Assembly: GCF_047634355.1 (NCBI RefSeq) | Contig: NZ_JBLIAL010000003.1 | Source: Porticoccus sp002341315 | GTDB lineage: Bacteria > Pseudomonadota > Gammaproteobacteria > Pseudomonadales > Porticoccaceae | Reading direction: 5' to 3' (one strand) | DNA: 64,000 bases | Shown: positions 44,036 through 53,051 of the stretch, piece by piece | How positions within the stretch are numbered: the first letter of the stretch is position 1 | Layout of the letters: each line of letters begins with the position of its first letter | The notes under the pieces: model-generated | Told to the model about the DNA's origin: nothing | Seen by the model: only the letters and a program-made list of their open reading frames with translations | Databases searched by the model: none | Position numbers and translations under genes: made by a program

Positions 44036-45034
44036 CTAACCCTCACCGAGCGACTTGAATACCCGGTCGCGCATGTAATCGACTTCATTGACCAGATGGT
44101 GCCGGGCACCGGGAATCAACACCAGTTCAAAATTGGGGAATTTTTTGCGGATCGACGCCACGTTATAGCGCCAGTCCACCGTGCCGTCACAATCGCCCTG
44201 AACCACTTTTAACGGATAATCACTGGGTGGCAGTGCGGCAAACTCTTCTGTCCAGCGCTTCATCGATGCCACCCATTCAATGGGAATGTAGTTGTACTGC
44301 AACGGGTCATTGTTAATCAGAAATTCGTTAAATGCCTCGTTGGTGGTATTGGGGCGGAATGTCCGGGATACCTTTTTCAGTACCCGGTGAAAAAGTTTGT
44401 AGGTGCGCAGGCTTTTCATCCACTCCCTGGGCCGGATGAGTGGCGCCAGCACAGTGACCGCAGTGAGATCATTCGGGTAGTGGTAGGGTTTGGCCGCCAT
44501 GACATACTTCATCAGAATAGCGCCTCCCGTGCTTTGACCAATCCCTTTCCAGGGTCTGGGAAAACTGCTCACGCATTTTTGCAACAGGTCGGAAAACACA
44601 TCCACGTAGCGATCAAAACTGTCAATGCTAACCCGCTCACCACTGGACAGGCCATGCCCCGGCAGATCAAACGCCACTACAGCATAACCCCGCTGCAGCA
44701 GGTAGTGAATCAAATGGCCATAAAGCCCGACATGATCAAAGTAGCCATGCACCAACAGGTAGGTGCCTCGCGGACGCTCCGGCAACCAGTAATGGGTGGC
44801 GAGCTGGAAAGCGCCGGAGGCGAATGTACCCATGCAATGACTGACCACCGTCAACGAGTCTGGCGGTATCAGCCCGTAGTGACGCAGGTAAGCCATTTCG
44901 TCTGGCGTCTTGTCCCGCCGATCCTGCTCAGAGTCAAATGTCAGCGGCAACAAACCACCGCTCACGCGTTCCAGCAGAGCATCATGCAAGGACTCTCGAG
45001 TGTCAGTCACGCAAGGCAACTGATTGTCACCCAT
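44036..45034 (-). CDS. Alpha/beta-fold hydrolase (serine aminopeptidase-like lysophospholipase type)
   Basis: The 332-residue cytoplasmic hydrolase has HGYFDHVGLYGHLIHYLLQRGYAVVAFDLPGHGLSSG, the nucleophile Ser in GIGQSTGGAI, an Asp in QGDCDGTVDW and the His in IPGARHHLVNE, a complete triad of the hydrolase_4 type. Substrate unknown (monoacylglycerol or lysophospholipid esters are usual). It overlaps the DUF2798 gene above it by 8 bases. Confidence 0.82.
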   Translation of the reverse strand: MGDNQLPCVTDTRESLHDALLERVSGGLLPLTFDSEQDRRDKTPDEMAYLRHYGLIPPDSLTVVSHCMGTFASGAFQLATHYWLPERPRGTYLLVHGYFDHVGLYGHLIHYLLQRGYAVVAFDLPGHGLSSGERVSIDSFDRYVDVFSDLLQKCVSSFPRPWKGIGQSTGGAILMKYVMAAKPYHYPNDLTAVTVLAPLIRPREWMKSLRTYKLFHRVLKKVSRTFRPNTTNEAFNEFLINNDPLQYNYIPIEWVASMKRWTEEFAALPPSDYPLKVVQGDCDGTVDWRYNVASIRKKFPNFELVLIPGARHHLVNEVDYMRDRVFKSLGEG

Positions 45035-45257
45035 CTTTTTTAATCACCAGACTGACCAGCCTGCTCACCAGGGGCGCCACCACCAGCACCGCCGGGAAAG
45101 CAACCACAAAGGCAAAGCCCCATGCATGAAGCCAAATCTGCAGAATATTGTCCACCAGACCGACATTAAAAATACTGATCACCAGGGACATCAGACAGGA
45201 CATCAGCCCTGCCATAAAAAAGGCAAACACCAGATGCTGATACTTACTAGGGATCAT
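45027..45257 (-). CDS. DUF2798 family two-helix membrane protein
   Basis: The 76-residue protein has two transmembrane segments (about 9-30 and 43-70) with the DUF2798 look: KYQHLVFAFFMAGLMSCLMSLVIS, then WLHAWGFAFVVAFPAVLVVAPLVSRLV. Function unknown. Coupled to the downstream hydrolase by an 8-base overlap; fba lies 17 bases upstream of its start. Confidence 0.85.
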   Translation of the reverse strand: MIPSKYQHLVFAFFMAGLMSCLMSLVISIFNVGLVDNILQIWLHAWGFAFVVAFPAVLVVAPLVSRLVSLVIKKDG

Positions 45258-45274
45258 TGTACTGCCCCGTCTGC

Positions 45275-46339
45275 CTAATTGACCTGGGGATCCAGTTCGC
45301 CGGACTGGTAACGCTCGGACATTTTATCCAGGCTGTAGGGCCTGATTTTGCCGGCATTGCCCGCGGTACCGAAGGACTCATAGCGGGCCACACAAATCTC
45401 TTTCATGGCATCCGTACTCGCCTTCAGGTATTTGCGCGGATCAAATTCGGATTTATGACTCGCGAGAAACCGGCGCACGGCACCCGTAGAGGCCAGACGC
45501 AAGTCAGTATCTATATTGATTTTGCGCACCCCGTACTTGATACCCTCAACAATTTCCTCCACTGGCACACCGTAGGTTTCCGCAATATCGCCGCCAAACT
45601 CATTAATGATTTCCAACCAGTCCTGTGGCACAGAGGAGGACCCGTGCATCACCAGATGGGTATTGGGGATCCGGGCGTGAATCGCCTTGATTCGCTCTAT
45701 AGCGAGAATGTCGCCCGTGGGCGGACGGGAAAACTTGTATGCCCCATGGGACGTACCAATGGCTATCGCCAACGCATCAACCGCAGTCCGCGACACGAAA
45801 TCCGCGGCTTCCTCCGGGTCCGTCAGCATCTGTTCGTGGGACAACATCCCCTCAGCGCCGACACCATCTTCCTCACCGGCCTGACCGGTTTCCAGCGAAC
45901 CCAGACACCCCAGCTCACCCTCGACGGAAACTCCGCCAGCATGCGCCATGTCAACCACGCGCCGGGTGACCTCAACATTGTAATTATAGGAGGCCGGTGT
46001 CTTGCCGTCCTCCTGAAGGGAACCATCCATCATCACGGAACTGAAGCCCAGTTGGATAGACCGCTGGCAAATTGCCGGGCTGGTGCCATGATCCTGATGC
46101 ATGCAGACCGGGATATGAGGGAATTCCTCAATCGCCGCCAGAATCAGGTGACGCAAAAAAGGCGCACCGGCGTATTTGCGCGCACCGGCTGAAGCCTGCA
46201 CGATCACCGGGGAATCCGTCTGATCTGCGGCTTCCATAATGGCGCGCATCTGTTCCAGGTTGTTGACATTGAATGCCGGCACGCCATAGCTGTGCTCAGC
46301 AGCATGGTCCAGCAACTGTCGCAGTGAAATAAGTGCCAT
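45275..46339 (-). CDS. fba: Class II fructose-bisphosphate aldolase
   Basis: The 354-residue zinc aldolase has YGVPAFNVNNLEQM, the zinc histidines in VCMHQDHGTS and VMHGSSSVP, and FGGDIAETYGVPVEEIVEGIKYGVRKINIDTD. It is the longer class II form also found with Calvin-cycle and pgk gene clusters. Last glycolytic gene of tkt-epd-pgk-fba. No pyruvate kinase here; that gene is 14 kb away. Confidence 0.96.
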   Translation of the reverse strand: MALISLRQLLDHAAEHSYGVPAFNVNNLEQMRAIMEAADQTDSPVIVQASAGARKYAGAPFLRHLILAAIEEFPHIPVCMHQDHGTSPAICQRSIQLGFSSVMMDGSLQEDGKTPASYNYNVEVTRRVVDMAHAGGVSVEGELGCLGSLETGQAGEEDGVGAEGMLSHEQMLTDPEEAADFVSRTAVDALAIAIGTSHGAYKFSRPPTGDILAIERIKAIHARIPNTHLVMHGSSSVPQDWLEIINEFGGDIAETYGVPVEEIVEGIKYGVRKINIDTDLRLASTGAVRRFLASHKSEFDPRKYLKASTDAMKEICVARYESFGTAGNAGKIRPYSLDKMSERYQSGELDPQVN

Positions 46340-46427
46340 GTAATTATCCTTCCATCATATTTGGTTGCTTCCCGCCGATGAGCCACTTCTAAGGGTCCAT
46401 CGGGTGCCGTGAAAAATTGACTTGCCG

Positions 46428-47594
46428 TCAAGAGATCGCACGCGACTCAAGTATCGCCACTGCGGGTAAGGTTTTACCTTCCACATATTCCAGAAAAGCT
46501 CCCCCACCAGTTGAAATGTAGGAAACCCTGTCGGCAATGCCGTATTTGTCGACTGCTGCCAGCGTATCGCCACCGCCCGCTATCGAAAACCCGTCATTCG
46601 CGGCAATGGCATTGGCAATGGCTTCGGTGCCGGCACCAAACTGGTCAAACTCAAAAACACCCACCGGACCGTTCCAGATAATTGTACCCGCACCTTCGAG
46701 TATTTCGGTCAACACCTTGATGGTATCCGGACCAATATCAAGGATCATATCGTCTTCCGCCACATCCGCCACCGCCTTCAGCGTCGCTTCGGCCGTGGCG
46801 GAAAACTCGCCCGCGACGACCACATCGCTGGGCAGTGGAATGCTTGTTTTGGACATCAACTGTTTGGCCTCGGGCAGGAGATCGTGCTCACAAAGGGATT
46901 TGCCGACAGGTAGTCCCGACGCGGCGAGAAAGGTATTGGCAATACCACCCCCGACGATCAACTGATCCACCTTTTCTGACAGTGTTTCAAGCACGGTCAG
47001 CTTCGTGGAAACCTTGGCACCTCCAACGATAGCCACCAGCGGACGAGCGGGATTGGCCAGTGCCTTTTCCAGTGCCTCCAGCTCGCCCGCCAGCAGTGGC
47101 CCAGCGCAGGCCAGTGGCGCAAACTTTGCAACACCGTGGGTGGAAGCCTGGGCGCGATGAGCCGTGCCGAAGGCATCCATGACAAAAATATCACAAAGCG
47201 ATGCATAGGCTTTCGCCAGCACCTCATCATCCTTTTTCTCGCCAGCGTTAAAGCGCACATTCTCCAGCAATATCAATTGCCCATCCTGCTCGATACCCTT
47301 TTGCCAATCGCGAACAAGCGGTATCTCTCGCCCCAGCAGGACACCCAACTGGTCGGCCACCGGTTGCAATGAAAACTCGGCATCAAACTGTCCTTCGACC
47401 GGACGTCCAAGATGGGACATCAGGATGACCGTGGCACCGGCCTGGAGCGCCAATTCAATAGTGGGTAGCGTTGCCCGCAATCTGGCATCGGATGTGACAA
47501 CACCATTGCGGACAGGGACATTGAGGTCTTCACGGATCAGCACCCGCTTGCCTGCCAGGTTCAGATCCGTCATCTTGAGTACATTCAATGGCAT
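46428..47594 (-). CDS. pgk: Phosphoglycerate kinase
   Basis: The 388-residue enzyme is full length: KRVLIREDLNVPV, ILMSHLGRPVEG, the GGAKVSTKLTVLE segment, WNGPVGVFEFDQFGAGT and GGGDTLAAVDKYG. It catalyses the first ATP-forming step of glycolysis and its reverse. Cluster context tkt-epd-pgk-fba, 35 bases behind epd. Confidence 0.97.
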   Translation of the reverse strand: MPLNVLKMTDLNLAGKRVLIREDLNVPVRNGVVTSDARLRATLPTIELALQAGATVILMSHLGRPVEGQFDAEFSLQPVADQLGVLLGREIPLVRDWQKGIEQDGQLILLENVRFNAGEKKDDEVLAKAYASLCDIFVMDAFGTAHRAQASTHGVAKFAPLACAGPLLAGELEALEKALANPARPLVAIVGGAKVSTKLTVLETLSEKVDQLIVGGGIANTFLAASGLPVGKSLCEHDLLPEAKQLMSKTSIPLPSDVVVAGEFSATAEATLKAVADVAEDDMILDIGPDTIKVLTEILEGAGTIIWNGPVGVFEFDQFGAGTEAIANAIAANDGFSIAGGGDTLAAVDKYGIADRVSYISTGGGAFLEYVEGKTLPAVAILESRAIS

Positions 47595-47629
47595 GGTGAT
47601 TACTCTGTCTCTGCTTATTGTATTTCAGG

Positions 47630-48652
47630 TTATTTGGACCCGGGAATGGACAACCAGTGATTTACCAGCTCCACCATCCGGTTGGCGTAGCCCCACTCGT
47701 TATCAAACCAGAGCAGCACTTTCACCAGACGCCGCTGGCTGACCCTAGTCTGCCCTGCGTCCACAATACCGCTGCGTGGGTCATGGTTAAAATCACAGGA
47801 GGCCAATGGCTCCTCGGTATAACCGAGAATGCCGGTCAGCTCAGTGTCAGCGGCAGCCGCCAGCACCCGGTTTATGGTAGCGACATCGACGTCTGTATTG
47901 AGCAATATGGAAAGATCAATCGCAGACACATTCAACGTGGGAACACGCATGGCCTGAGCTTCAAAACGGCCCTTGAGTTCCGGCAGCAAGCGATCGATGC
48001 CTCGCGCCAACTGGGTATCCACCGGAATAATGGATTGCATCGCAGCACGGGTTTTACGCAAGTCTGTGTGATGGTAGGCATCGATAACGGGCTGGTCATT
48101 CATAGCCGAGTGAATTGTGGTGATCACCCCACCCTCTACCCCAAACACCCGTTGGAGGGTTTTAATCACCGGGATCACGCAATTGGTGGAACAGGAGGCA
48201 TTGGATATTACCGTCTCTTCACCGGTCAGGATCCCCTCATTGACACCCAGCACGATGGTAGCATCAACCGTTGCCTCAGCTGGCTGGGAAAACAACACTT
48301 TTCTTGCCCCGGAACGCAGATGCCCTTCGGCGGTCTGGCGGTCAGTAAAGGTGCCGCTGCATTCCAGCACCACATCCACTCCCAGTTCACCCCAGGGAAG
48401 GGTGGCAATATCCTCATTGTGAAAGACCGAAATGGCATCACCATTGACTGTCAGGGTATCGCCCAGAACCTCTACTGTCCCGGGAAACCGGCCATGGGTG
48501 GAATCGTATTTGGTCAGGTGGGCGATGGTCTTGCAGTCAGCTGGTTCGTTTATGGCAATAACCTGGATGCGTTCGCGGAACCCGGACTCATAGAGAGCCC
48601 GCAAGACCGAACGACCTATTCGACCATAACCATTAATTGCCACACGAATCAT
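47630..48652 (-). CDS. epd: D-erythrose-4-phosphate dehydrogenase (GAPDH family)
   Basis: The 340-residue protein has the GAPDH fold with catalytic Cys in SNASCSTNC. Blocks YDSTHGRFPG, TIHSAMNDQPVIDAYHHTDLRKTRAA, VDTQLARGIDRLLPE and DFNHDPRSGIVDAGQTRVS are those of Epd, which starts pyridoxal phosphate synthesis, rather than of a glycolytic GAPDH. The order epd-pgk-fba matches E. coli. AAAGGAG precedes the ATG. A moonlighting GAPDH role cannot be excluded. Confidence 0.88.
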   Translation of the reverse strand: MIRVAINGYGRIGRSVLRALYESGFRERIQVIAINEPADCKTIAHLTKYDSTHGRFPGTVEVLGDTLTVNGDAISVFHNEDIATLPWGELGVDVVLECSGTFTDRQTAEGHLRSGARKVLFSQPAEATVDATIVLGVNEGILTGEETVISNASCSTNCVIPVIKTLQRVFGVEGGVITTIHSAMNDQPVIDAYHHTDLRKTRAAMQSIIPVDTQLARGIDRLLPELKGRFEAQAMRVPTLNVSAIDLSILLNTDVDVATINRVLAAAADTELTGILGYTEEPLASCDFNHDPRSGIVDAGQTRVSQRRLVKVLLWFDNEWGYANRMVELVNHWLSIPGSK

Positions 48653-48691
48653 CGAGCTGAATTCTCCTTTATCGGCGACGTGACGTCCCGT

Positions 48692-50686
48692 CTACAACAC
48701 GGCTTTGACAGCTTCAACCACATTCTCCACGGTGAAACCAAACTGCTTCATCAGCTGATCACCGGGAGCAGACTCCCCAAAGGTGGACATGCCTACGACC
48801 CGGCCATCAAGGCCTACGTACTTGTACCAGTAATCCCGGTGCCCTGCCTCCACGGCTACCCGCACTCTAACCTCGGGCGGCAACACACTGTCCCGATAGG
48901 CTGAGTCCTGAGCATCAAACAATTCGGCACAGGGCATGGAAACGACCCTTACCGCCACCCCCTTGCTTTTCAATTCCCCGGCAGCATCCATCGCCAGTGA
49001 CACTTCTGAACCCGTCGCAATCAGTATCGCCTTGGGCTTACCATCACATTCCTTCAGCACATAACCACCGCGCTGGATATTGTTCAACTGCGCTTCGGAT
49101 CGCGACATCGGGGCCAGGCCCTGCCGGGAAAAGACCAGAGCACTTGGACCGTTCTTGCGAACAATTGCCTGCTTCCAGCTCACGGCTGCTTCCACGGTAT
49201 CGCAGGGGCGCCAGGTGTGCAGATTGGGGGTTGCCCGAAGGGCTGTGAGCTGCTCCACCGGCTGATGGGTGGGGCCATCTTCGCCCAACCCGATGGAGTC
49301 GTGGGTATAAACAAAAATGCTTCGCTGTTTCATCAAGGCGGCCATACGGACCGCATTCCGGGCGTATTCCATGAACATCAGGAAAGTAGCCCCATACACG
49401 ACAAAACCACCGTGCAGCACAAGGCCATTCATGATAGCGCTCATACCAAATTCGCGAACACCATAGTACAGGTAGTTCCCCGACGCATCGGCAGCAGTAA
49501 TACCCTGGCAACCGGACCACAGTGTGAGGTTGGATCCAGCCAGGTCTGCAGAACCGCCCAGCAATTCAGGCAATAGCGGGCCAAACGCATTGAGACAGTT
49601 TTGCGAGGCTTTGCGGGAAGCCACTTTTTCCATGGTTTTCTGACACTGGTGAATATAGGCATCGGCCTGATCAATAAATGTCGCCGGCAGGTCCCCCTTG
49701 ATACGTCTGATCAATTCAACTGCCAAATCCGGGTGTGCTGCGCGGTAGCGCTCGAGTTTCTCCTGCCAGTCAGCCTGGGCCTTACTGCCCTTTTCGCAGG
49801 CATTCCAGCCACGATAAATCTCATCCGGCACATCAAAGGGACCATGATTCCATTGCAGTTGTTGGCGGGCCAAAGAAATTTCCTCAGCACCCAGAGGAGC
49901 CCCGTGACAATCTTCCTTACCCTGCTTGTTCGGCGAGCCAAAACCGATGATCGTTTTACAGCAAATCAGGGTAGGTTTTTCCTCATCCATTCTGGCGATT
50001 TCGATGGCCGCCTTGATGGCAGCGTCATCATGGCCATCCACATCAGGGATTACCTGCCAGCCATAGGCCTCAAAACGGGCCGGGGTGTCATCGGTAAACC
50101 AGCCAGCCACTTCACCGTCGATGGAAATGCCGTTGTCATCATAGAAGGCAATCAGCTTACCCAGCTTGAGGGTTCCCGCCAGAGAACTGACCTCATGGGA
50201 TATTCCCTCCATCAGGCAGCCATCACCGAGAAAACAGTAAGTGTAGTGATCGACGATATCGTGACCTGGGCGATTGAACTGCGCTGCCAGAATTTTCTCT
50301 GCCAATGCCATACCCACGGCATTGCTAAGCCCCTGCCCCAACGGACCCGTGGTCGTTTCAACCCCTGGGGCATAGCCATATTCCGGGTGACCAGGTGTTT
50401 TTGAATGCAATTGCCGAAAATTTTTGAGTTCATCCAGTGGCAAGTCGTAGCCACTCAGATGCAACAGGGAATACAACAGCATGGAGCCGTGGCCATTGGA
50501 CAAGACAAACCGGTCACGATTAGCCCAGGAGGGGTCAGCCGGGTTGTGTACCAGGTAGTCGTTCCACAACACCTCAGCGATATCCGCCATCCCCATGGGG
50601 GCACCGGGGTGACCACTATTGGCTTGTTGAACTGCGTCCATACTCAGGGCGCGGATGGCATTGGCTAGATCACGTCTGGAAGGCAT
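48692..50686 (-). CDS. tkt: Transketolase
   Basis: The 664-residue ThDP enzyme moves two-carbon units in the pentose phosphate pathway. PSRRDLANAIRALSMDAVQQANSGHPGAPMG at the start, the ThDP-binding GDGCLMEGISHEVSSLAGTLKLGKLIAFYDDNGISIDG, and GLGEDGPTHQPVEQ are diagnostic. The ATG at 50686 with AGGAG upstream was chosen; the frame is open further but lacks homologous sequence. It supplies erythrose-4-phosphate for Epd. Confidence 0.96.
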   Translation of the reverse strand: MPSRRDLANAIRALSMDAVQQANSGHPGAPMGMADIAEVLWNDYLVHNPADPSWANRDRFVLSNGHGSMLLYSLLHLSGYDLPLDELKNFRQLHSKTPGHPEYGYAPGVETTTGPLGQGLSNAVGMALAEKILAAQFNRPGHDIVDHYTYCFLGDGCLMEGISHEVSSLAGTLKLGKLIAFYDDNGISIDGEVAGWFTDDTPARFEAYGWQVIPDVDGHDDAAIKAAIEIARMDEEKPTLICCKTIIGFGSPNKQGKEDCHGAPLGAEEISLARQQLQWNHGPFDVPDEIYRGWNACEKGSKAQADWQEKLERYRAAHPDLAVELIRRIKGDLPATFIDQADAYIHQCQKTMEKVASRKASQNCLNAFGPLLPELLGGSADLAGSNLTLWSGCQGITAADASGNYLYYGVREFGMSAIMNGLVLHGGFVVYGATFLMFMEYARNAVRMAALMKQRSIFVYTHDSIGLGEDGPTHQPVEQLTALRATPNLHTWRPCDTVEAAVSWKQAIVRKNGPSALVFSRQGLAPMSRSEAQLNNIQRGGYVLKECDGKPKAILIATGSEVSLAMDAAGELKSKGVAVRVVSMPCAELFDAQDSAYRDSVLPPEVRVRVAVEAGHRDYWYKYVGLDGRVVGMSTFGESAPGDQLMKQFGFTVENVVEAVKAVL

Positions 50687-50780
50687 TTGGAACAGGCTCC
50701 TGGAGGGCAAATCGGGGAAATCGAAAGGGGCGCTATTTTCTCGTACTCGCGCTGCACAGTAAACAACCAATAACATGCTA

Positions 50781-50810
50781 CATCTATATCAAACTATTTT
50801 GATATAGATG
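50781..50810. promoter_or_regulatory. Perfect 13-bp inverted repeat, probable SahR-type operator
   Basis: CATCTATATCAAA, four bases CTAT, then TTTGATATAGATG: every base of the two arms pairs. It sits in the 147-base divergent region of tkt and the ArsR-methyltransferase regulator, 24 bases before the regulator start. An autoregulatory site that may also touch tkt is likely. Confidence 0.7.
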
Positions 50811-50833
50811 TTCAGCTGTGTTAAGGTCGCCCC

Positions 50834-51838
50834 ATGATCACCAGCCCTCAATCCGCCACCCGGGATTCTACCGGGTCAGATACCGACTCACTGGCCGCTC
50901 TCTGCAAGGCGGCCGGTGATCCCCTGCGAGTGGATATCCTCAGGGTATTGCGACACAACGCCTACGGCGTACTGGAATTAAGTGAAATTCTGGATATTGG
51001 TCAGTCCGGGATGAGTCATCATTTAAAAATACTCACAAAAGCGGGTCTGACCGCCACCCGCAGGGAGGGCAATAGCATTTTTTACCGGCGGTCGCCGATA
51101 CCGGAGGAACCACGACTTCAGTCGTTACACCGCGCCCTGTTCGCCGCCATTGACCAGACTGAACCCAGCCTTAAATTGCAACGACGCATACAGCATATCA
51201 ATGATGAGCGAACCCGGGCATCGACTGTTTTTTTTGAACAGAATGCAGACCGGTTTCACAGCAATCAGGACTTGATTGCCAGCTTCGATCAATATGGTGA
51301 GCCCGTCACGGATTTCCTGGATACAACACCGGGATTCCGGGGTACGGTACTTGAGGTTGGCCCCGGGGAAGGAAGCTTTTTACCTGCGCTCTCCCTGCGC
51401 TTTGATCAGGTTATTGCATTGGATACATCGGCGGAGATGCTCAACCGCTCGCGTGAATTTGCCGAATCACGCAATCTGGCAAATATACAATTTATCCACG
51501 GCGATACCGGACTTGCTGTCGAACATTCTCTCAATCCTGATTACATCACCCTTAACATGGTACTTCATCACACCTCGGATCCAGCGCTGATTTTTAACCA
51601 TCTCGCCGAGCTCCTGGTACCCGGTGGGGCGCTGATCGTGACGGAGCTTTGCCATCATGATCAAAGCTGGGCCCGCGAAAACTGTGGCGATCTATGGCTT
51701 GGCTTTGAACCGGAGGATCTCAGCAGTTGGGCATCAGCTGCGGCCCTGACTGAAGGAGAAAGCCTGTTTCTGGCCCAGCGCAACGGCTTTCAGGTTCAAC
51801 TGAGACAATTTTTTAAACCCAATCCCAATCGGAAGTAG
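50834..51838 (+). CDS. SahR-like ArsR-family regulator with SAM-binding domain
   Basis: The 334-residue protein joins an ArsR-type winged helix (about 18-90, PLRVDILRVLRHNAYGVLELSEILDIGQSGMSHHLKILTKAG) to a methyltransferase-like domain (VLEVGPGEGSFLPAL as SAM/SAH-binding motif I, about 169-183). It lacks the metal-binding Cys of classic ArsR helices. Directly ahead of metK-ahcY-metF it fits SahR, the proteobacterial regulator of the SAM cycle that senses S-adenosylhomocysteine. True methyltransferase activity is less likely. Confidence 0.8.
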   Translation: MITSPQSATRDSTGSDTDSLAALCKAAGDPLRVDILRVLRHNAYGVLELSEILDIGQSGMSHHLKILTKAGLTATRREGNSIFYRRSPIPEEPRLQSLHRALFAAIDQTEPSLKLQRRIQHINDERTRASTVFFEQNADRFHSNQDLIASFDQYGEPVTDFLDTTPGFRGTVLEVGPGEGSFLPALSLRFDQVIALDTSAEMLNRSREFAESRNLANIQFIHGDTGLAVEHSLNPDYITLNMVLHHTSDPALIFNHLAELLVPGGALIVTELCHHDQSWARENCGDLWLGFEPEDLSSWASAAALTEGESLFLAQRNGFQVQLRQFFKPNPNRK

Positions 51839-51869
51839 CTGATGCTAATCAGCACAGGAACCGCTACCT

Positions 51870-53024
51870 ATGTCAAATTACAACTTGTTCACCTCTGAAT
51901 CCGTTTCCGAAGGCCACCCCGATAAAATGGCCGACCAGATCTCCGATGCCATTTTGGACGCCATTCTGGCCGATGATCCCAATTCCAGAGTGGCCGTGGA
52001 AACCATGGTAAAAACCGGAATGGCCATTATTGCTGGGGAAGTGCGTACCAACACGTATGTCGATCTGGAGGAGATTGTCCGCGGCGTCATTCTGGATATT
52101 GGTTATAACAGCTCGGATGTGGGCTTTGATGGCGCATCCTGTGCTGTATTGAATGCCATCGGCAAACAATCCCGCGATATCGCCATTGGCGTTGACGAGG
52201 CCAACGAGAAAGAACTGGGTGCAGGTGATCAGGGACTGATGTTTGGTTATGCCAGCGACGAGACCGATGTCCTGATGCCCGCCCCGATCTATTTCGCCCA
52301 TAGACTGGTAGAGCGCCAGGCGCAGTTGCGCAAAGATGGTGTATTACCCTGGCTGAGGCCCGACGCCAAGAGTCAGGTGACCCTGCGTTACGCCGATGGC
52401 AAACCAGTGGCCGTGGACGCGGTTGTATTATCGACACAGCACGCACCCAGTATTTCCCAAGCCAATTTGCAGGAGGCCGTCCGAGAGGAGATCATCCAGC
52501 ACGTGCTCCCTGAAGAGTGGCTCCACAAAGGTACCCGCTACCATATCAACCCTACCGGTCAATTCATCATCGGCGGCCCCATGGGTGACTGCGGACTCAC
52601 CGGTCGGAAAATTATCGTGGATACCTACGGCGGTATGGCGCATCACGGTGGCGGCGCCTTCTCCGGCAAGGATCCCTCCAAAGTTGATCGCTCGGCCGCT
52701 TATGCCGGGCGTTACGTTGCAAAAAATATTGTCGCTGCCGGGCTGGCCGAGCGTTGTGAAATTCAGATCTCCTACGCCATAGGGGTCACTGAACCCACGT
52801 CGATCAGCGTCAACAGTTTTGGTACGGGCAAATTGACGGATGACGAAATCGCACTACTGATCCGCGAAAACTTCGATCTGCGCCCCCAGGGCCTGATAGA
52901 AATGCTCGACCTCAAACGCCCAATATATCGGCCAACAGCCGCCTACGGCCACTTCGGTCGCGAGCTTGATAATTTTACCTGGGAAAGAACCGATCGGGCT
53001 GAAAGCCTGAAACGCGCTCTGTAA
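51870..53024 (+). CDS. metK: S-adenosylmethionine synthetase
   Basis: The 384-residue enzyme makes SAM from ATP and methionine. ESVSEGHPDKMADQISDAILDAIL, GAGDQGLMFGYA, GGPMGDCGLTGRKIIVDTYGG and GGGAFSGKDPSKVDRSAAY are all typical. CAGGAA precedes the ATG. Second gene of the putative SahR-controlled operon. Confidence 0.98.
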   Translation: MSNYNLFTSESVSEGHPDKMADQISDAILDAILADDPNSRVAVETMVKTGMAIIAGEVRTNTYVDLEEIVRGVILDIGYNSSDVGFDGASCAVLNAIGKQSRDIAIGVDEANEKELGAGDQGLMFGYASDETDVLMPAPIYFAHRLVERQAQLRKDGVLPWLRPDAKSQVTLRYADGKPVAVDAVVLSTQHAPSISQANLQEAVREEIIQHVLPEEWLHKGTRYHINPTGQFIIGGPMGDCGLTGRKIIVDTYGGMAHHGGGAFSGKDPSKVDRSAAYAGRYVAKNIVAAGLAERCEIQISYAIGVTEPTSISVNSFGTGKLTDDEIALLIRENFDLRPQGLIEMLDLKRPIYRPTAAYGHFGRELDNFTWERTDRAESLKRAL

Positions 53025-53051
53025 TTCTCATTTAACAAACAGGAATTCACT

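Noticed and set aside
45257..46192. 311-codon plus-strand reading frame opposite fba
   Set aside because: Antisense shadow of the aldolase gene produced by its codon bias.
47618..48904. 428-codon plus-strand reading frame opposite epd
   Set aside because: Spans two minus-strand genes and their spacer; no family resemblance.
53025..53051. SAH riboswitch before ahcY
   Set aside because: The metK-ahcY gap is only 27 bases, far too short for the aptamer.
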